From positions 1 to 64,000 of the forward strand of contig CAKQAD010000004.1 of the NCBI GenBank assembly GCA_934215545.1: a stretch of DNA of 64,000 bases. The letters are read 5' to 3'. Positions within the stretch are counted from its first letter, which is position 1, and every line of letters starts with the position of its first letter. This DNA is from an uncultured Prevotella sp. Its GTDB lineage: Bacteria > Bacteroidota > Bacteroidia > Bacteroidales > Bacteroidaceae. Below, one piece after another: positions 17,321 to 26,328 of the stretch. Made by a program: the position numbers and the translations under genes. Below the pieces are notes generated by a model. It did not search any database and had not been told where the DNA came from. It worked only from the letters and a program-made list of their open reading frames with translations.

Positions 17321-18895
17321 ATGATTAAAGAACTTCAGATAAGAGTGTTGCCGCAAGTGGCGGCAAGCGAGCAAGCCATAATGCAGTATGTGGCACGCGA
17401 GGAAGGTGTAGATGCCCGCACCATTAATGCCGTGCGAGTGTTGAAGCGAAGCATTGACGCCCGTCAGCGCACTATCTTCGTTAACCTTACTGTGCGCCTT
17501 TACATCAACGAGGTGCCCACCGACGATGCCTATAAGCATACGGAATATGGCGATGTGAGTTCAAAGCCTGCTGTAGTGGTGGTGGGCGAGGGGCCTGGCG
17601 GGCTCTTTGCATCGCTTCGACTCATAGAGCTCGGTTTGCGTCCTATTGTGTTGGAGCGTGGCAAGGATGTGCGCCAACGCAAGGTCGATTTGGCTGCTAT
17701 AAAGCGCACGCAGTGTGTCGACACCGAAAGCAACTATTGCTTTGGCGAGGGAGGCGCAGGTGCTTACTCTGATGGAAAACTCTACACACGCTCTAAGAAG
17801 CGTGGCAACACCGAGAAGATACTCAACGTGTTTTGCCAGCATGGTGCATCGACGTCTATTCTTGCCGATGCCCATCCACACATAGGTACCGACAAATTGC
17901 CTGGTGTGATAGAGGCAATGCGCAACACTATATTAAAATGTGGTGGCGAGGTGCACTTCCAAACCAAGATGACACGGCTGCAGCTGCATGGCGACACCGT
18001 GACGGGAGTAGAAGCCATCGATCTTGTAGATGGCAGAGAGCTAACTTTTAAGGGTCCTGTAATTCTTGCCACAGGACACTCTGCACGCGATGTCTACCGC
18101 TATCTTGCCGAAGCCAACGTCGAGATAGAAGCAAAGGGCATTGCTGTTGGCGTGCGTTTGGAACACCCCTCGAAACTTATCGACCAGATACAATATCATA
18201 ATCCAGCAGGCAGAGGCAAGTATCTGCCTGCAGCAGAATATAGCTTTGTTACACAGGTTGCCGATCGTGGCGTATATTCTTTCTGCATGTGTCCTGGCGG
18301 TTTCGTAATTCCTGCTGCCACTGGTCCTGAGCAGCTCGTAGTGAACGGCATGAGTCCCAGCAATCGTGGCACAGAATGGTCGAACTCCGGCATGGTGGTA
18401 GAGACACGTCCCGAGGATGTGGCAGCCGACACTGCCGACCCTTTGTGTGTGATGCGCTTCCAAGAAGAGTTGGAGCGTTCATGCTGGCAGCAAGGCAATA
18501 TGAAGCAGACGGCACCGGCACAGCGCATGGCTGATTTTGTGAACAACCGCCTGTCGTTTGACCTGCCACGCAGCAGTTATGCACCGGGTTTGATATCATC
18601 GCCCTTGCACTTCTGGCTGCCACAGCACATACGCACCCGATTGCAAGAAGGATTTAAGAAGTTTGGCCGCATGAGTCATGGTTTCCTCACCAACGATGCA
18701 GTGCTCATAGCCACCGAGACACGAACATCGGCACCAGTGCGCATTGTGCGCCAGCCTGACACGCTGCAGCATGTGCGCATACGGGGGCTCTTTCCATGTG
18801 GCGAGGGTGCAGGATATGCAGGTGGCATAGTGTCGGCAGGTGTCGATGGCGAGCGTTGTGCCGAAATGTGTGCCGAGTATATGGCTGCCTTGTAA
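17321..18895 (+). CDS. FAD-dependent dehydrogenase (COG2509-type)
   Basis: Predicted cytoplasmic flavoprotein of 524 aa. The first 80 residues form the small N-terminal domain typical of this group. The FAD-binding Rossmann motif follows at about residues 86-110 (VVVVGEGPGGLFASL), then the ERGKDVRQR strand end and a Gly-rich FGEGGAGAYSDGKL segment. A second nucleotide-site element, VILATGHSARD, lies mid-protein, and the C-terminal GLFPCGEGAGYAGGI closes the FAD site. The family is widespread in Bacteroidetes and Firmicutes but its substrate is not established. The next two genes follow within 36 bp and by overlap, suggesting one transcript. Confidence 0.85.
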   Translation: MIKELQIRVLPQVAASEQAIMQYVAREEGVDARTINAVRVLKRSIDARQRTIFVNLTVRLYINEVPTDDAYKHTEYGDVSSKPAVVVVGEGPGGLFASLRLIELGLRPIVLERGKDVRQRKVDLAAIKRTQCVDTESNYCFGEGGAGAYSDGKLYTRSKKRGNTEKILNVFCQHGASTSILADAHPHIGTDKLPGVIEAMRNTILKCGGEVHFQTKMTRLQLHGDTVTGVEAIDLVDGRELTFKGPVILATGHSARDVYRYLAEANVEIEAKGIAVGVRLEHPSKLIDQIQYHNPAGRGKYLPAAEYSFVTQVADRGVYSFCMCPGGFVIPAATGPEQLVVNGMSPSNRGTEWSNSGMVVETRPEDVAADTADPLCVMRFQEELERSCWQQGNMKQTAPAQRMADFVNNRLSFDLPRSSYAPGLISSPLHFWLPQHIRTRLQEGFKKFGRMSHGFLTNDAVLIATETRTSAPVRIVRQPDTLQHVRIRGLFPCGEGAGYAGGIVSAGVDGERCAEMCAEYMAAL

Positions 18896-18931
18896 ATATC
18901 CGGGAAATCAATAAAAACTATCTGTAGATCA

Positions 18932-19132
18932 ATGAAACGATTCTTTTCAATAAAAATAATTGTGTTGCTTATTATAATATGTGGTGGCACTTATCTGCTC
19001 ACACGCTCGCTGTGCATTGCAGCAGGCGTAGGCATACTGATGTATGTGCTCGATAGTATTGTGGGAGCATGGGCAGACCACATGGACGACAAATATTTCT
19101 ACAATAAAGATAAGAATGGAGAAACTCATTAA
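18932..19132 (+). CDS. Small two-helix membrane protein
   Basis: 66-aa hypothetical protein: a basic start (MKRFFSIK), two predicted membrane helices (about residues 8-24 and 28-48), and a charged cytoplasmic tail (HMDDKYFYNKDKNGETH). Its last 17 nt overlap the start of the kinase-RapZ gene, which suggests translational coupling. No known family is recognised. It may anchor or regulate the downstream enzyme, but this is inference from position alone. Confidence 0.6.
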   Translation: MKRFFSIKIIVLLIIICGGTYLLTRSLCIAAGVGILMYVLDSIVGAWADHMDDKYFYNKDKNGETH

Positions 19133-20660
19133 GTTATATGAACAGTGGAGTGGTGTGACACCTGTCAGCACCGAGCGCATAGCGGAAGCAGGGAGCAACC
19201 GCGAATATTATCGTATGAACGCTGCCGACGGTACATCGGTGGTGGGTGTGGTAGGCACCAGCCGCGACGAGAACCATGCCTTCATATACCTGTCGAAACA
19301 TTTTGAGCAGCGTCAGCTGCCAGTGCCACAGATACTCGCCACCAGCGACGACGGGCTGCGCTATCTGCAAACCGACCTTGGCCAGACCTCGCTCTTCGAT
19401 GCCATACGTGGCGGACGTGAGGCGGGCGGACGCTACAACCAACAGGAGAAAGCTCTGCTTAAGGCCACCATACAACAGTTGCCCAACATTCAGATTCGCG
19501 GTGCACGTGGCTTGGAGTGGGAAAACTGCTATCCGCAACCAGAGTTCAATGAGGATAGCGTGCTGTTCGATCTCAACTACTTCAAGTATTGCTTCTTGAA
19601 GCCATCGGGGCTCGACTTCCATGAACTGAAGCTCGAGGCCAACTTCCGCCTGTTTGCCAAAGACCTCACATCCGAGAAAACCGACTCCTTCCTGTATCGC
19701 GACTTCCAGGCACGCAACGTGATGCTCGATGCCAATGGCTCGCCCTACTTTATCGACTATCAAGGCGGACGAAAGGGTCCATACTACTACGACCTCGCCT
19801 CGTTCTTGTGGCAGGCATCAGCACGCTATCCCAACAAGCTCCGTCGCGAGCTCGTGATGGACTATTACAATGCTTTGAGCCAATACACCGAGGTGCCTTC
19901 CGAGCGCCACTTCGTCGACCGCTTGAGCCTGTTTGTGCTCTTCCGTACCCTGCAGGTGCTCGGCGCCTATGGTTTCCGCGGATATTTTGAGCGCAAACGT
20001 CACTTTATTGATTCCATACCGCCAGCCATCGATAATCTGCGCGAGCTGTTGAAGCTTGGCGAGAGCGTCTTCCCCTATCCATACATGATGGATATGCTGC
20101 GCCGACTCACCGAGATGCCACGCTATGCACACATCGAAGAGCCGGCACTCACACGTGCCGATGGCTATCGCACCACCGACCGCAACGTTTACGAAGCACA
20201 TCCACAAGATGGTCCTGCTACCTTCTCTAAATACGATGGCAAGGGTCCGCTCGTGGTGCGCGTGTTCAGTTTCTCGTTCCGCAAAGGCATTCCTGCCGAC
20301 GACTCTGGCAATGGTGGCGGCTATGTGTTCGACTGTCGTTCCACCCACAACCCCGGACGCTACGAGCCATACAAGAAACTCACCGGACTTGACGAGCCCG
20401 TTATCCGATTTCTTGAAGACGATGGCGAGATACTCACCTTCCTCGACTCCGTTTACAAGCTTGCCGATGCACATGTGCAGCGCTACATCGACCGCGGATT
20501 TACCAATCTGATGTTCTGCTTTGGCTGCACCGGCGGACAGCATCGCAGCGTCTACTCGGCACAGCACCTTGCCGAGCACATACACCAGAAGTTTGGCATC
20601 GAAGTGCGTGTGTGCCATCGTGAGCAAGGCATCAGCCAAGTGCTCGAAGCGCGCCAATAG
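19116..20660 (+). CDS. Sugar kinase-like (APH/AmgK-type) protein fused to a RapZ C-terminal domain
   Basis: 514-aa two-domain protein starting at ATG 19116, in the tail of the preceding gene. Residues 1-320 resemble aminoglycoside-phosphotransferase/AmgK kinases: an ATP-loop-like GSNREYY segment near residue 27, the catalytic YRDFQARN at 194-201, and the metal-binding IDYQGG at 213-218. Residues 379-505 match the C-terminal domain of RapZ (FSFSFRKGIP, FDCRSTHNP, MTGLD-like KLTGLDEP, and GCTGGQHRSVY at 470-480). In E. coli, RapZ's C-terminal domain binds glucosamine-6-phosphate and RNA; AmgK phosphorylates MurNAc/GlcNAc. The RapZ Walker-type N-terminal domain is absent. A MurU-like gene lies 5.7 kb downstream. 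Substrate and signal are inferred. Confidence 0.85.
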   Translation: MEKLIKLYEQWSGVTPVSTERIAEAGSNREYYRMNAADGTSVVGVVGTSRDENHAFIYLSKHFEQRQLPVPQILATSDDGLRYLQTDLGQTSLFDAIRGGREAGGRYNQQEKALLKATIQQLPNIQIRGARGLEWENCYPQPEFNEDSVLFDLNYFKYCFLKPSGLDFHELKLEANFRLFAKDLTSEKTDSFLYRDFQARNVMLDANGSPYFIDYQGGRKGPYYYDLASFLWQASARYPNKLRRELVMDYYNALSQYTEVPSERHFVDRLSLFVLFRTLQVLGAYGFRGYFERKRHFIDSIPPAIDNLRELLKLGESVFPYPYMMDMLRRLTEMPRYAHIEEPALTRADGYRTTDRNVYEAHPQDGPATFSKYDGKGPLVVRVFSFSFRKGIPADDSGNGGGYVFDCRSTHNPGRYEPYKKLTGLDEPVIRFLEDDGEILTFLDSVYKLADAHVQRYIDRGFTNLMFCFGCTGGQHRSVYSAQHLAEHIHQKFGIEVRVCHREQGISQVLEARQ

Positions 20661-20710
20661 CCACGAAATTCAATATCATTGACGCTATTTTTCATTTTTA
20701 GAATTATCGA

Positions 20711-20825
20711 ACACCCCGTTGGCAAAATTAAGAGATTAAAACATTTTATTGTATATGTTTTTAACATTTACTTGGTATCTATAGCTCATTTGGTGTTATT
20801 TAATACCATTTTGCCAACGGGGTGT
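20711..20825. repeat. 18-bp perfect inverted repeat flanking a 79-bp AT-rich segment (candidate invertible switch)
   Basis: Arms ACACCCCGTTGGCAAAAT (20711-20728) and its exact complement (20808-20825) surround an AT-rich 79-bp core. A consensus -7 element, TAATTTTG, spans the left junction and now points left (20723-20730). After inversion the same element would sit at the right junction and point at susC. At present the right junction reads TACCATTTTG, with the wrong spacing. No recombinase gene is in the window and no target duplication is clear. Confidence 0.55.
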
Positions 20826-20891
20826 ATTGATATTTTTACTCAATTAACCTAAATTAACTAAAATATTATTATCCACTCCATCAAAAAGCAA

Positions 20892-20899
20892 TATCTTTG
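20892..20899 (+). promoter_or_regulatory. Candidate -7 element of susC
   Basis: TATCTTTG matches TAnnTTTG; there is no TTG/TTTG at the expected upstream distance, as would fit an activator-dependent promoter. The leader would be about 215 nt. Confidence 0.45.
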
Positions 20900-21122
20900 C
20901 CACCCGTAAGGCACAAAAAGTTGCCAAGATATTGTTAGATATTATTACTATTGAAATCTATTTTACATATACACATCTTTTAAATCAACAGATTGATGTA
21001 TTGTAGCCGTGTGTTTTTCGCTGCTAATAAAGATGAATGACGCAGAAGAATGATTAGCGGAAAGCATACGATATATTGACGAAGAAGTGATTTATCAATT
21101 TACCTAATTAAAACCAAAATCT

Positions 21123-24100
21123 ATGGAAAATCAAAGAAGACCATTGTTTCCGATTTTGACGAAACGATTGGTGATGCCATTTGCTGTTGGTATGTTGTTG
21201 TGTTCAACAAACATGTCAGCTGCCGATGTGTTGGCTAACAGTGTGAGCACCGTAGCTCAGAATCCACAAAAGAGCCAGGTTTCAGGACGCGTTGTCGACG
21301 CCACAGGCGAGGTTCTTATCGGTGTAAACATCGTTGAGAAAGGCAACAAGACCAATGGAACAGTTACCGACGGACAGGGACGCTTCGTTCTTAACGTTGC
21401 TCCAAATGCCCAGCTCGTAGTTTCTTATGTAGGCTACAAGCAGAAGGAAGTGTCAGTGGCTGGCAAGACAGCCCTCGATGTTACTCTTCAGGAAGATGCA
21501 GAGTTGCTCAACGACGTTGTAGTAATCGGTTACGGTACAGTTAAGAAGGCCGACTTGGCAGGTTCTGTTGCCGTGATGGATAACAAGTCGTTCAAGGATC
21601 AGCCTGTAGCACGTGTTGAAGACGCCCTTAACGGACGTATGTCTGGTGTGTCTGTGATATCATCAGGAGTTCCTGGTGCTTCATTGAAAGTTCGTGTTCG
21701 TGGTACAAGCTCTGTAAACAAGAGCAACGACCCATTGTATGTAGTAGATGGTATTGTTCGCCAGACAGGTCTTGAGGGTATCAACCCTGAAGATATTGAG
21801 AGCATCCAGGTGCTCAAGGACGCTTCGTCTACCGCTATTTATGGTTCTCGTGGTGCCAATGGTGTTGTAATGGTTCAGACCAAGACCGGTAAGGCAGGTG
21901 CTCTCCAGGTGACATTCGATGCCAACGTAGGTATTTCTAATGCTTACTCAATGCCAGAAGTAATGAGCACATCAGAGTATGCAAGCGCCCTTGTACAGTA
22001 TAAGGGTGCCGATCGCGACAAGCTTGCTAAGTATATCGACGGTACAAATCCTGGTATCGACTGGATGGATCAGTTGCTCCACACCGGTGTTACACAGAAC
22101 TATAAGGTTGCCCTCTCTAAGGGTAACGAAACCACACAGACATATTTCTCTGCCAACTACATGGATCAGACCGGTGTTATCCGCGACACTGAGTCAAAGC
22201 GCTACGCCGTTAAGTTGAACATCCACAACAAGCTCTACAAGTGGCTTGAGCTTACTGCCGATGCTAACCTCGCTCGCACAGAGACCAATGGTTCAGCAGG
22301 CTTCGGTCAGCATCAGTCTAACCCAATTTGGGTAGGTCTCAACTTTTCGCCATGTATGGATATGTATACAGCATCAGGCAACTATGCTAAAGACGAATAC
22401 AACAACATTCAAGCCAACCCTTATGGCCTTATTCACGACAGCCAGAACGACCGCATTCGCACAATGGTAACAGGTCGTGTTGACTTGAAGTTCAATATTC
22501 TTCCAGGTCTTACATTCACCACAACCAATGGTGTCGACTTCAACGACTATAAGTCTTACACATTCTCAAGTGCTAAGCTCTTTAGCTCGAATGATATGAC
22601 CAACAGCACTTCTCAGGTGCTTGCTCTCCAGACCACCAACAACCTTACTTATGCTCACACTTGGGGCGACCACAACCTTACCGCTACTGGTGTATGGGAG
22701 GCCACAAGCAACGAGACACGCAATCTCGGCATCACAGGTTCTAATATTGCACACCCAATCCTTGGCTACTGGAATGTAAAGGATGCTGCATCTCGCGATG
22801 CAAGCAACGGCTATAGCAAGTGGTCAATGCTTTCTGGTGTGGCTCGTGTAATGTATAACTATGCCGACCGCTACATGCTCACTGGTACATTCCGTGCCGA
22901 TGGTTCAAGCCGCTTCACCAACAAGAAGTGGGGCTACTTCCCATCAGTGGCTGCAGCATGGACCGTTTCTAACGAAAAGTTCTGGGAGCCAGTACGCAAC
23001 GTTGTTGACTACTTCAAGATTCGCGCAAGCTTCGGTTTGATTGGTAATCAGGAAATCACTCCTTACTCTACACTTGGCGCCCTCGGCACCGTATCGTTCA
23101 ACTATGGTATGAACGGCAGCACAACAGGCTATTGGGTTGACAAGCTTGCTACACCAGACCTTACATGGGAGAAGGTTAAGCAGTTCGACCTCGGTTTCGA
23201 CTTCGGATTCCTCAACAACCGCTTGAACCTTGGTGTTGACTTCTTCTGGAAGAAGACCACAGACGCTCTGCTTCAGCAGAAGACAAACGATTTCGCTGGT
23301 AGCGCATCATATTGGACCAATGCCGGTGAGGTTAGCAACAAGGGTGTTGACGTGGCTCTTACTGCACAGATTCTTCAGACAAAGGATTTGCAGTGGACCT
23401 CTACTCTCAACCTCAGCTACCTGAAGAACGAGGTTACTAAGCTTACAGCTCAGAGCCCACGTCTCTATGGTAAGACACCAGCCCCTGGTTCAATAGCTCA
23501 GCCATGTACCATCATCACCGAGGGTGAGGCTATCGGTACATTCTACGGCTTCAAGTGGGCAGGACTTGCTCAGGATGCAGAAGGCAAGTGGATCGATACA
23601 TACTATAAGGCCGACGGCTCAGTAACAGCTAACCCTGATGATTCAACAGACCGTTTCGTTCTTGGACATGCTAATCCTAACGTTACCTTCGGATGGAACA
23701 ACACCATAACATTCAAGAACTGGGAGTTCAATGCATTCTTCAATGCTGCCTTTGGTGCTAAGCGTCTCAACGTAGTACGCTACACTATGAACAGCTGCCC
23801 AGGTGCTTCAATGTTCGTAACAGATAAGGACTACTTCTCAGAGGTAGGTGTCACAATGCCATCATTAGATGCAAAGAGCAACAATGCCTATGGCAACTCA
23901 GACAAGTGGCTCGAGAATGCAAACTACTTCCGTTGCGAGAACATCAGCGTAGCCTACACATTGCCACGCTCTCTCACAAAGTTTGCTGATGTGCGCCTGT
24001 CAGTATCTGCACAGAACCTCTTCACCATTACAAAGTACAAGGGAATTGACCCTGCTGGCGTTCCATTCTCAGAAGAGAATGTCGACAACAACAATGGTCT

Positions 24101-24161
24101 CGACATGGGTGCTTACCCAACACCACGTACTTTCACATTCGGTGTACGTCTGAACTTCTAA
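21123..24161 (+). CDS. SusC-like TonB-dependent outer membrane transporter
   Basis: Outer-membrane importer of 1012 aa. An N-terminal signal region (to about residue 33) is followed by a carboxypeptidase-like regulatory domain (QVSGRVVDATGEVLIGVN, about 52-135). Next come the SusC signature VVVIGYGTVKKADLAGSV and the TonB plug (DALNGRMSGVSV, VRGTSSVNKSNDPLYVVDG, STAIYGSRGANGVV). A large beta-barrel ends in the aromatic C-terminal TFTFGVRLNF. It forms a lidded pair with the SusD-like lipoprotein encoded 36 bp downstream. Codon use is visibly biased toward GGT, CGT, AAG and GTT compared with neighbours, suggesting high expression. No glycoside hydrolase lies nearby, so the ligand is unknown. 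Confidence 0.95.
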   Translation: MENQRRPLFPILTKRLVMPFAVGMLLCSTNMSAADVLANSVSTVAQNPQKSQVSGRVVDATGEVLIGVNIVEKGNKTNGTVTDGQGRFVLNVAPNAQLVVSYVGYKQKEVSVAGKTALDVTLQEDAELLNDVVVIGYGTVKKADLAGSVAVMDNKSFKDQPVARVEDALNGRMSGVSVISSGVPGASLKVRVRGTSSVNKSNDPLYVVDGIVRQTGLEGINPEDIESIQVLKDASSTAIYGSRGANGVVMVQTKTGKAGALQVTFDANVGISNAYSMPEVMSTSEYASALVQYKGADRDKLAKYIDGTNPGIDWMDQLLHTGVTQNYKVALSKGNETTQTYFSANYMDQTGVIRDTESKRYAVKLNIHNKLYKWLELTADANLARTETNGSAGFGQHQSNPIWVGLNFSPCMDMYTASGNYAKDEYNNIQANPYGLIHDSQNDRIRTMVTGRVDLKFNILPGLTFTTTNGVDFNDYKSYTFSSAKLFSSNDMTNSTSQVLALQTTNNLTYAHTWGDHNLTATGVWEATSNETRNLGITGSNIAHPILGYWNVKDAASRDASNGYSKWSMLSGVARVMYNYADRYMLTGTFRADGSSRFTNKKWGYFPSVAAAWTVSNEKFWEPVRNVVDYFKIRASFGLIGNQEITPYSTLGALGTVSFNYGMNGSTTGYWVDKLATPDLTWEKVKQFDLGFDFGFLNNRLNLGVDFFWKKTTDALLQQKTNDFAGSASYWTNAGEVSNKGVDVALTAQILQTKDLQWTSTLNLSYLKNEVTKLTAQSPRLYGKTPAPGSIAQPCTIITEGEAIGTFYGFKWAGLAQDAEGKWIDTYYKADGSVTANPDDSTDRFVLGHANPNVTFGWNNTITFKNWEFNAFFNAAFGAKRLNVVRYTMNSCPGASMFVTDKDYFSEVGVTMPSLDAKSNNAYGNSDKWLENANYFRCENISVAYTLPRSLTKFADVRLSVSAQNLFTITKYKGIDPAGVPFSEENVDNNNGLDMGAYPTPRTFTFGVRLNF

Positions 24162-24197
24162 TCTATCCTAAATTAACTATCTAAACAACGAAACAAT

Positions 24198-25946
24198 ATG
24201 AATGCAAAAATATTATTTGGTTGCCTCTTAGCTGCATCGACACTTACGATGACAACATCTTGCAGCGACTTCCTCGACGAAGATCCTAAGGGATTGTTGT
24301 TCGGAGACAACTACTATTCGACTCCAGAGGATGTCAATATGGCACTCAACACTCTCTATGAGAAGGTGAACCAGACCCAGTCGTGGACCAACCCTATGTA
24401 TCCACAGTGGCAGGGCGACGATATCACCACCAACCCTGGTTCTAACAAGCAGGCAGCTGCAGCTCTCGACTGCTTCAGCTCTGAAAGCTCCAACAAGGGT
24501 ATTATCGATGCTTGGAATCTGCATTACAACGTAATCAAGGCTGCCAACAACATCATTGATGGTGTTAGCAATTCACCAACATCGCAGTCAGAGATTAATA
24601 TTGCCCTTGGCAATGCCTACTACTGGCGTGCTTATGCCTACTTCTACCTTGTTCGTGTGTTCGGTCCAGTGCCACTCCTTACACAGGCAATTACCAGCAC
24701 TGAGCTTTTGGAGAAGTACGAAAAGATGAGTCCTTCAAAGGAGGCTGCTGTCTACAATCAGATTGTTAGCGACCTGAAACTTGCCGAGAGCCTGCTCCCA
24801 ACAAGCTATCAGGATGCTCCACGCAACCACGATGGCATCGACGCTTGGGTAACAAAGCAAGCTACACAGGCCACACTCTCTGCAGTGTATATGGCTATGG
24901 CAGGCTATCCACTCAACAAGGGCGCCGAATACTATGCACTTGCAGCTGCCAAGGCTAAGGAAGTGATCGACAATAACAGCACCTACGGTTTCTATCTCGA
25001 CGACGAGTGGAGCCACGTTTATTCTATCGCTCACAACTACAACAAGGAAACCCTTATCGGTATCGATAACAACTGGCAGAACGGTTCATGGGATCATGAC
25101 TCAGAGCTCACATCTTGCTGCCGTTTCGAGGGTCTCGGCGATGGTGGCTGGGGCGATGCATGGGGCGAAATAGCATTCTGGAAGCGCTATCCAGAAGGAA
25201 AGCGTAAGGATGCCATCTATGCTCCTAAGGTAACATTCCAGGACAACAAGACCGTTACCATCACTAAGTCAGTGAACTGGTGGGATCTTCAGCGCGATGA
25301 GAATGGTCAATTCAAGAAGAATGCTGATGGTGAATACGTACCAGTGGTTGATGCTTATCACCCAATGTTCTCTGTCTACACTACCAACTGTGCTCCAGAC
25401 AACTCTAACGTTGAGCTTTCACAGCCTTACGACTACACCAAGCCAAACTACACCAACATGACCAATGGTCGTCGTCATCGTCTGATCCGCTACTCTGAGG
25501 TGCTTCTTTGGTATGCTGAGAGTGCAGCTCGTAGTGGTGTTGCCGACCTCACAGAGGCCAAGAACTTCTTGAAGCAGGTTCGTAAGCGTGCCGTTAACGA
25601 TTGGGCTAACGTAACCCTCTCTGATGGCACAACAGTAGCTATCGACAACATGACTCCAGCGCAGCTTGCTGAGGCTTGCTACATCGAGCATGGTTGGGAG
25701 GTTGCAGGTCAGTGGACACAGATGGTGACACGCCGTGCCGACGAGCTCCGTATGAACGAGCTTAAGAAGAACTTCGACTATCGCGTTGCCAACCCAACTA
25801 TCGTAGTTGCTAAGGATGCCAACGGCTTCGAGTACAAAGCTAAGGAAAGCGTGCCTGTAGTTAAGTCTACATGGCAGGGCGACTACTCTATCTACTGTCC
25901 TTATCCAACCACTGAGGTAGAGAAGAACCCGAACCTTGTGAAGTAA
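24198..25946 (+). CDS. SusD-like/RagB outer membrane nutrient-binding lipoprotein
   Basis: Surface lipoprotein of 582 aa that caps the SusC-like channel and binds its ligand. The signal peptide ends at a lipobox-like cysteine (TMTTSCSDFLDEDPKG). The N-terminal SusD-like region contains NALNTLYEKV-type helices and ALGNAYYWRAYAYFYLVRVFG, a hallmark TPR-containing segment. The RagB/SusD C-terminal domain includes HRLIRYSEVLLWYAESAAR and AEACYIEHGWEVAGQW. Shares the strong codon bias of susC and ends at a rho-independent terminator. The ligand cannot be read from the sequence. Confidence 0.94.
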   Translation: MNAKILFGCLLAASTLTMTTSCSDFLDEDPKGLLFGDNYYSTPEDVNMALNTLYEKVNQTQSWTNPMYPQWQGDDITTNPGSNKQAAAALDCFSSESSNKGIIDAWNLHYNVIKAANNIIDGVSNSPTSQSEINIALGNAYYWRAYAYFYLVRVFGPVPLLTQAITSTELLEKYEKMSPSKEAAVYNQIVSDLKLAESLLPTSYQDAPRNHDGIDAWVTKQATQATLSAVYMAMAGYPLNKGAEYYALAAAKAKEVIDNNSTYGFYLDDEWSHVYSIAHNYNKETLIGIDNNWQNGSWDHDSELTSCCRFEGLGDGGWGDAWGEIAFWKRYPEGKRKDAIYAPKVTFQDNKTVTITKSVNWWDLQRDENGQFKKNADGEYVPVVDAYHPMFSVYTTNCAPDNSNVELSQPYDYTKPNYTNMTNGRRHRLIRYSEVLLWYAESAARSGVADLTEAKNFLKQVRKRAVNDWANVTLSDGTTVAIDNMTPAQLAEACYIEHGWEVAGQWTQMVTRRADELRMNELKKNFDYRVANPTIVVAKDANGFEYKAKESVPVVKSTWQGDYSIYCPYPTTEVEKNPNLVK

Positions 25947-25979
25947 ACATGATGTCGAAAACATCATAAACAATAATTG

Positions 25980-26018
25980 AAAATCCCCTGCAGGCAGATT
26001 TGCTTGCAGGGGATTTTT
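25980..26018 (+). terminator. Rho-independent terminator of susCD
   Basis: 13-bp perfect stem (AAAATCCCCTGCA, 25980-25992; complement 26005-26017) with a 12-nt loop and a T run at the 3' end. Confidence 0.85.
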
Positions 26019-26250
26019 GAGTTTTGAATTTTGAGTTTTGATTTTTGAGTTTTGAATTTTGAGTTTTGAATTATTCTCGGCTTCGCCTGCGATTGTGAGT
26101 TATTCAATTTTGAATTCGCAGTTCAAAAACGCCAACAGCGATAATTCAAAAATGAATAATTCAAAATCGGCGTAGCCGACAACTCAAAACTCAAAATTCA
26201 AAACTCAAAATTGCGCCTACGGCGCACAATTCAAAACTCAAAATTCAAAA
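26019..26250. repeat. Mosaic repeat array A (TTTTGAR heptamers plus palindromic modules)
   Basis: Left half of TTTTGAR heptamers, right half of the complement (YTCAAAA), with embedded modules: TTCTCGGCTTCGCCTGCGA (about 26074), a GAATTCGCAG...CGCCAACAGCGA core (26113-26141), CGGCGTAGCCG and GCGCCTACGGCGC. The whole can fold into one long hairpin. Same family as the arrays at 35960, 37099, 38742, 40056 and 60989. Confidence 0.85.
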
Positions 26251-26288
26251 AAGTCGGGGCAATAATGCTTTATTAAGTGGATTTTGCG

Positions 26289-26296
26289 TAACTTTG
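26289..26296 (+). promoter_or_regulatory. Promoter (-7) of the MurU-like gene
   Basis: TAACTTTG, a perfect -7 element directly after repeat array A. The -33 position is weak. The leader would be about 25 nt. Confidence 0.55.
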
Positions 26297-26328
26297 CACA
26301 TATAACGTTATATCATCAATTCACTTTT

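Larger units (their letters stand above)
20661..21122. other. Regulatory region upstream of susC
   Basis: 462 bp without a gene. It holds an 18-bp perfect inverted repeat enclosing 79 bp (20711-20825), a consensus -7 element at 20892-20899, and then about 220 nt of leader to the susC start with no recognised RNA family. Confidence 0.6.
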
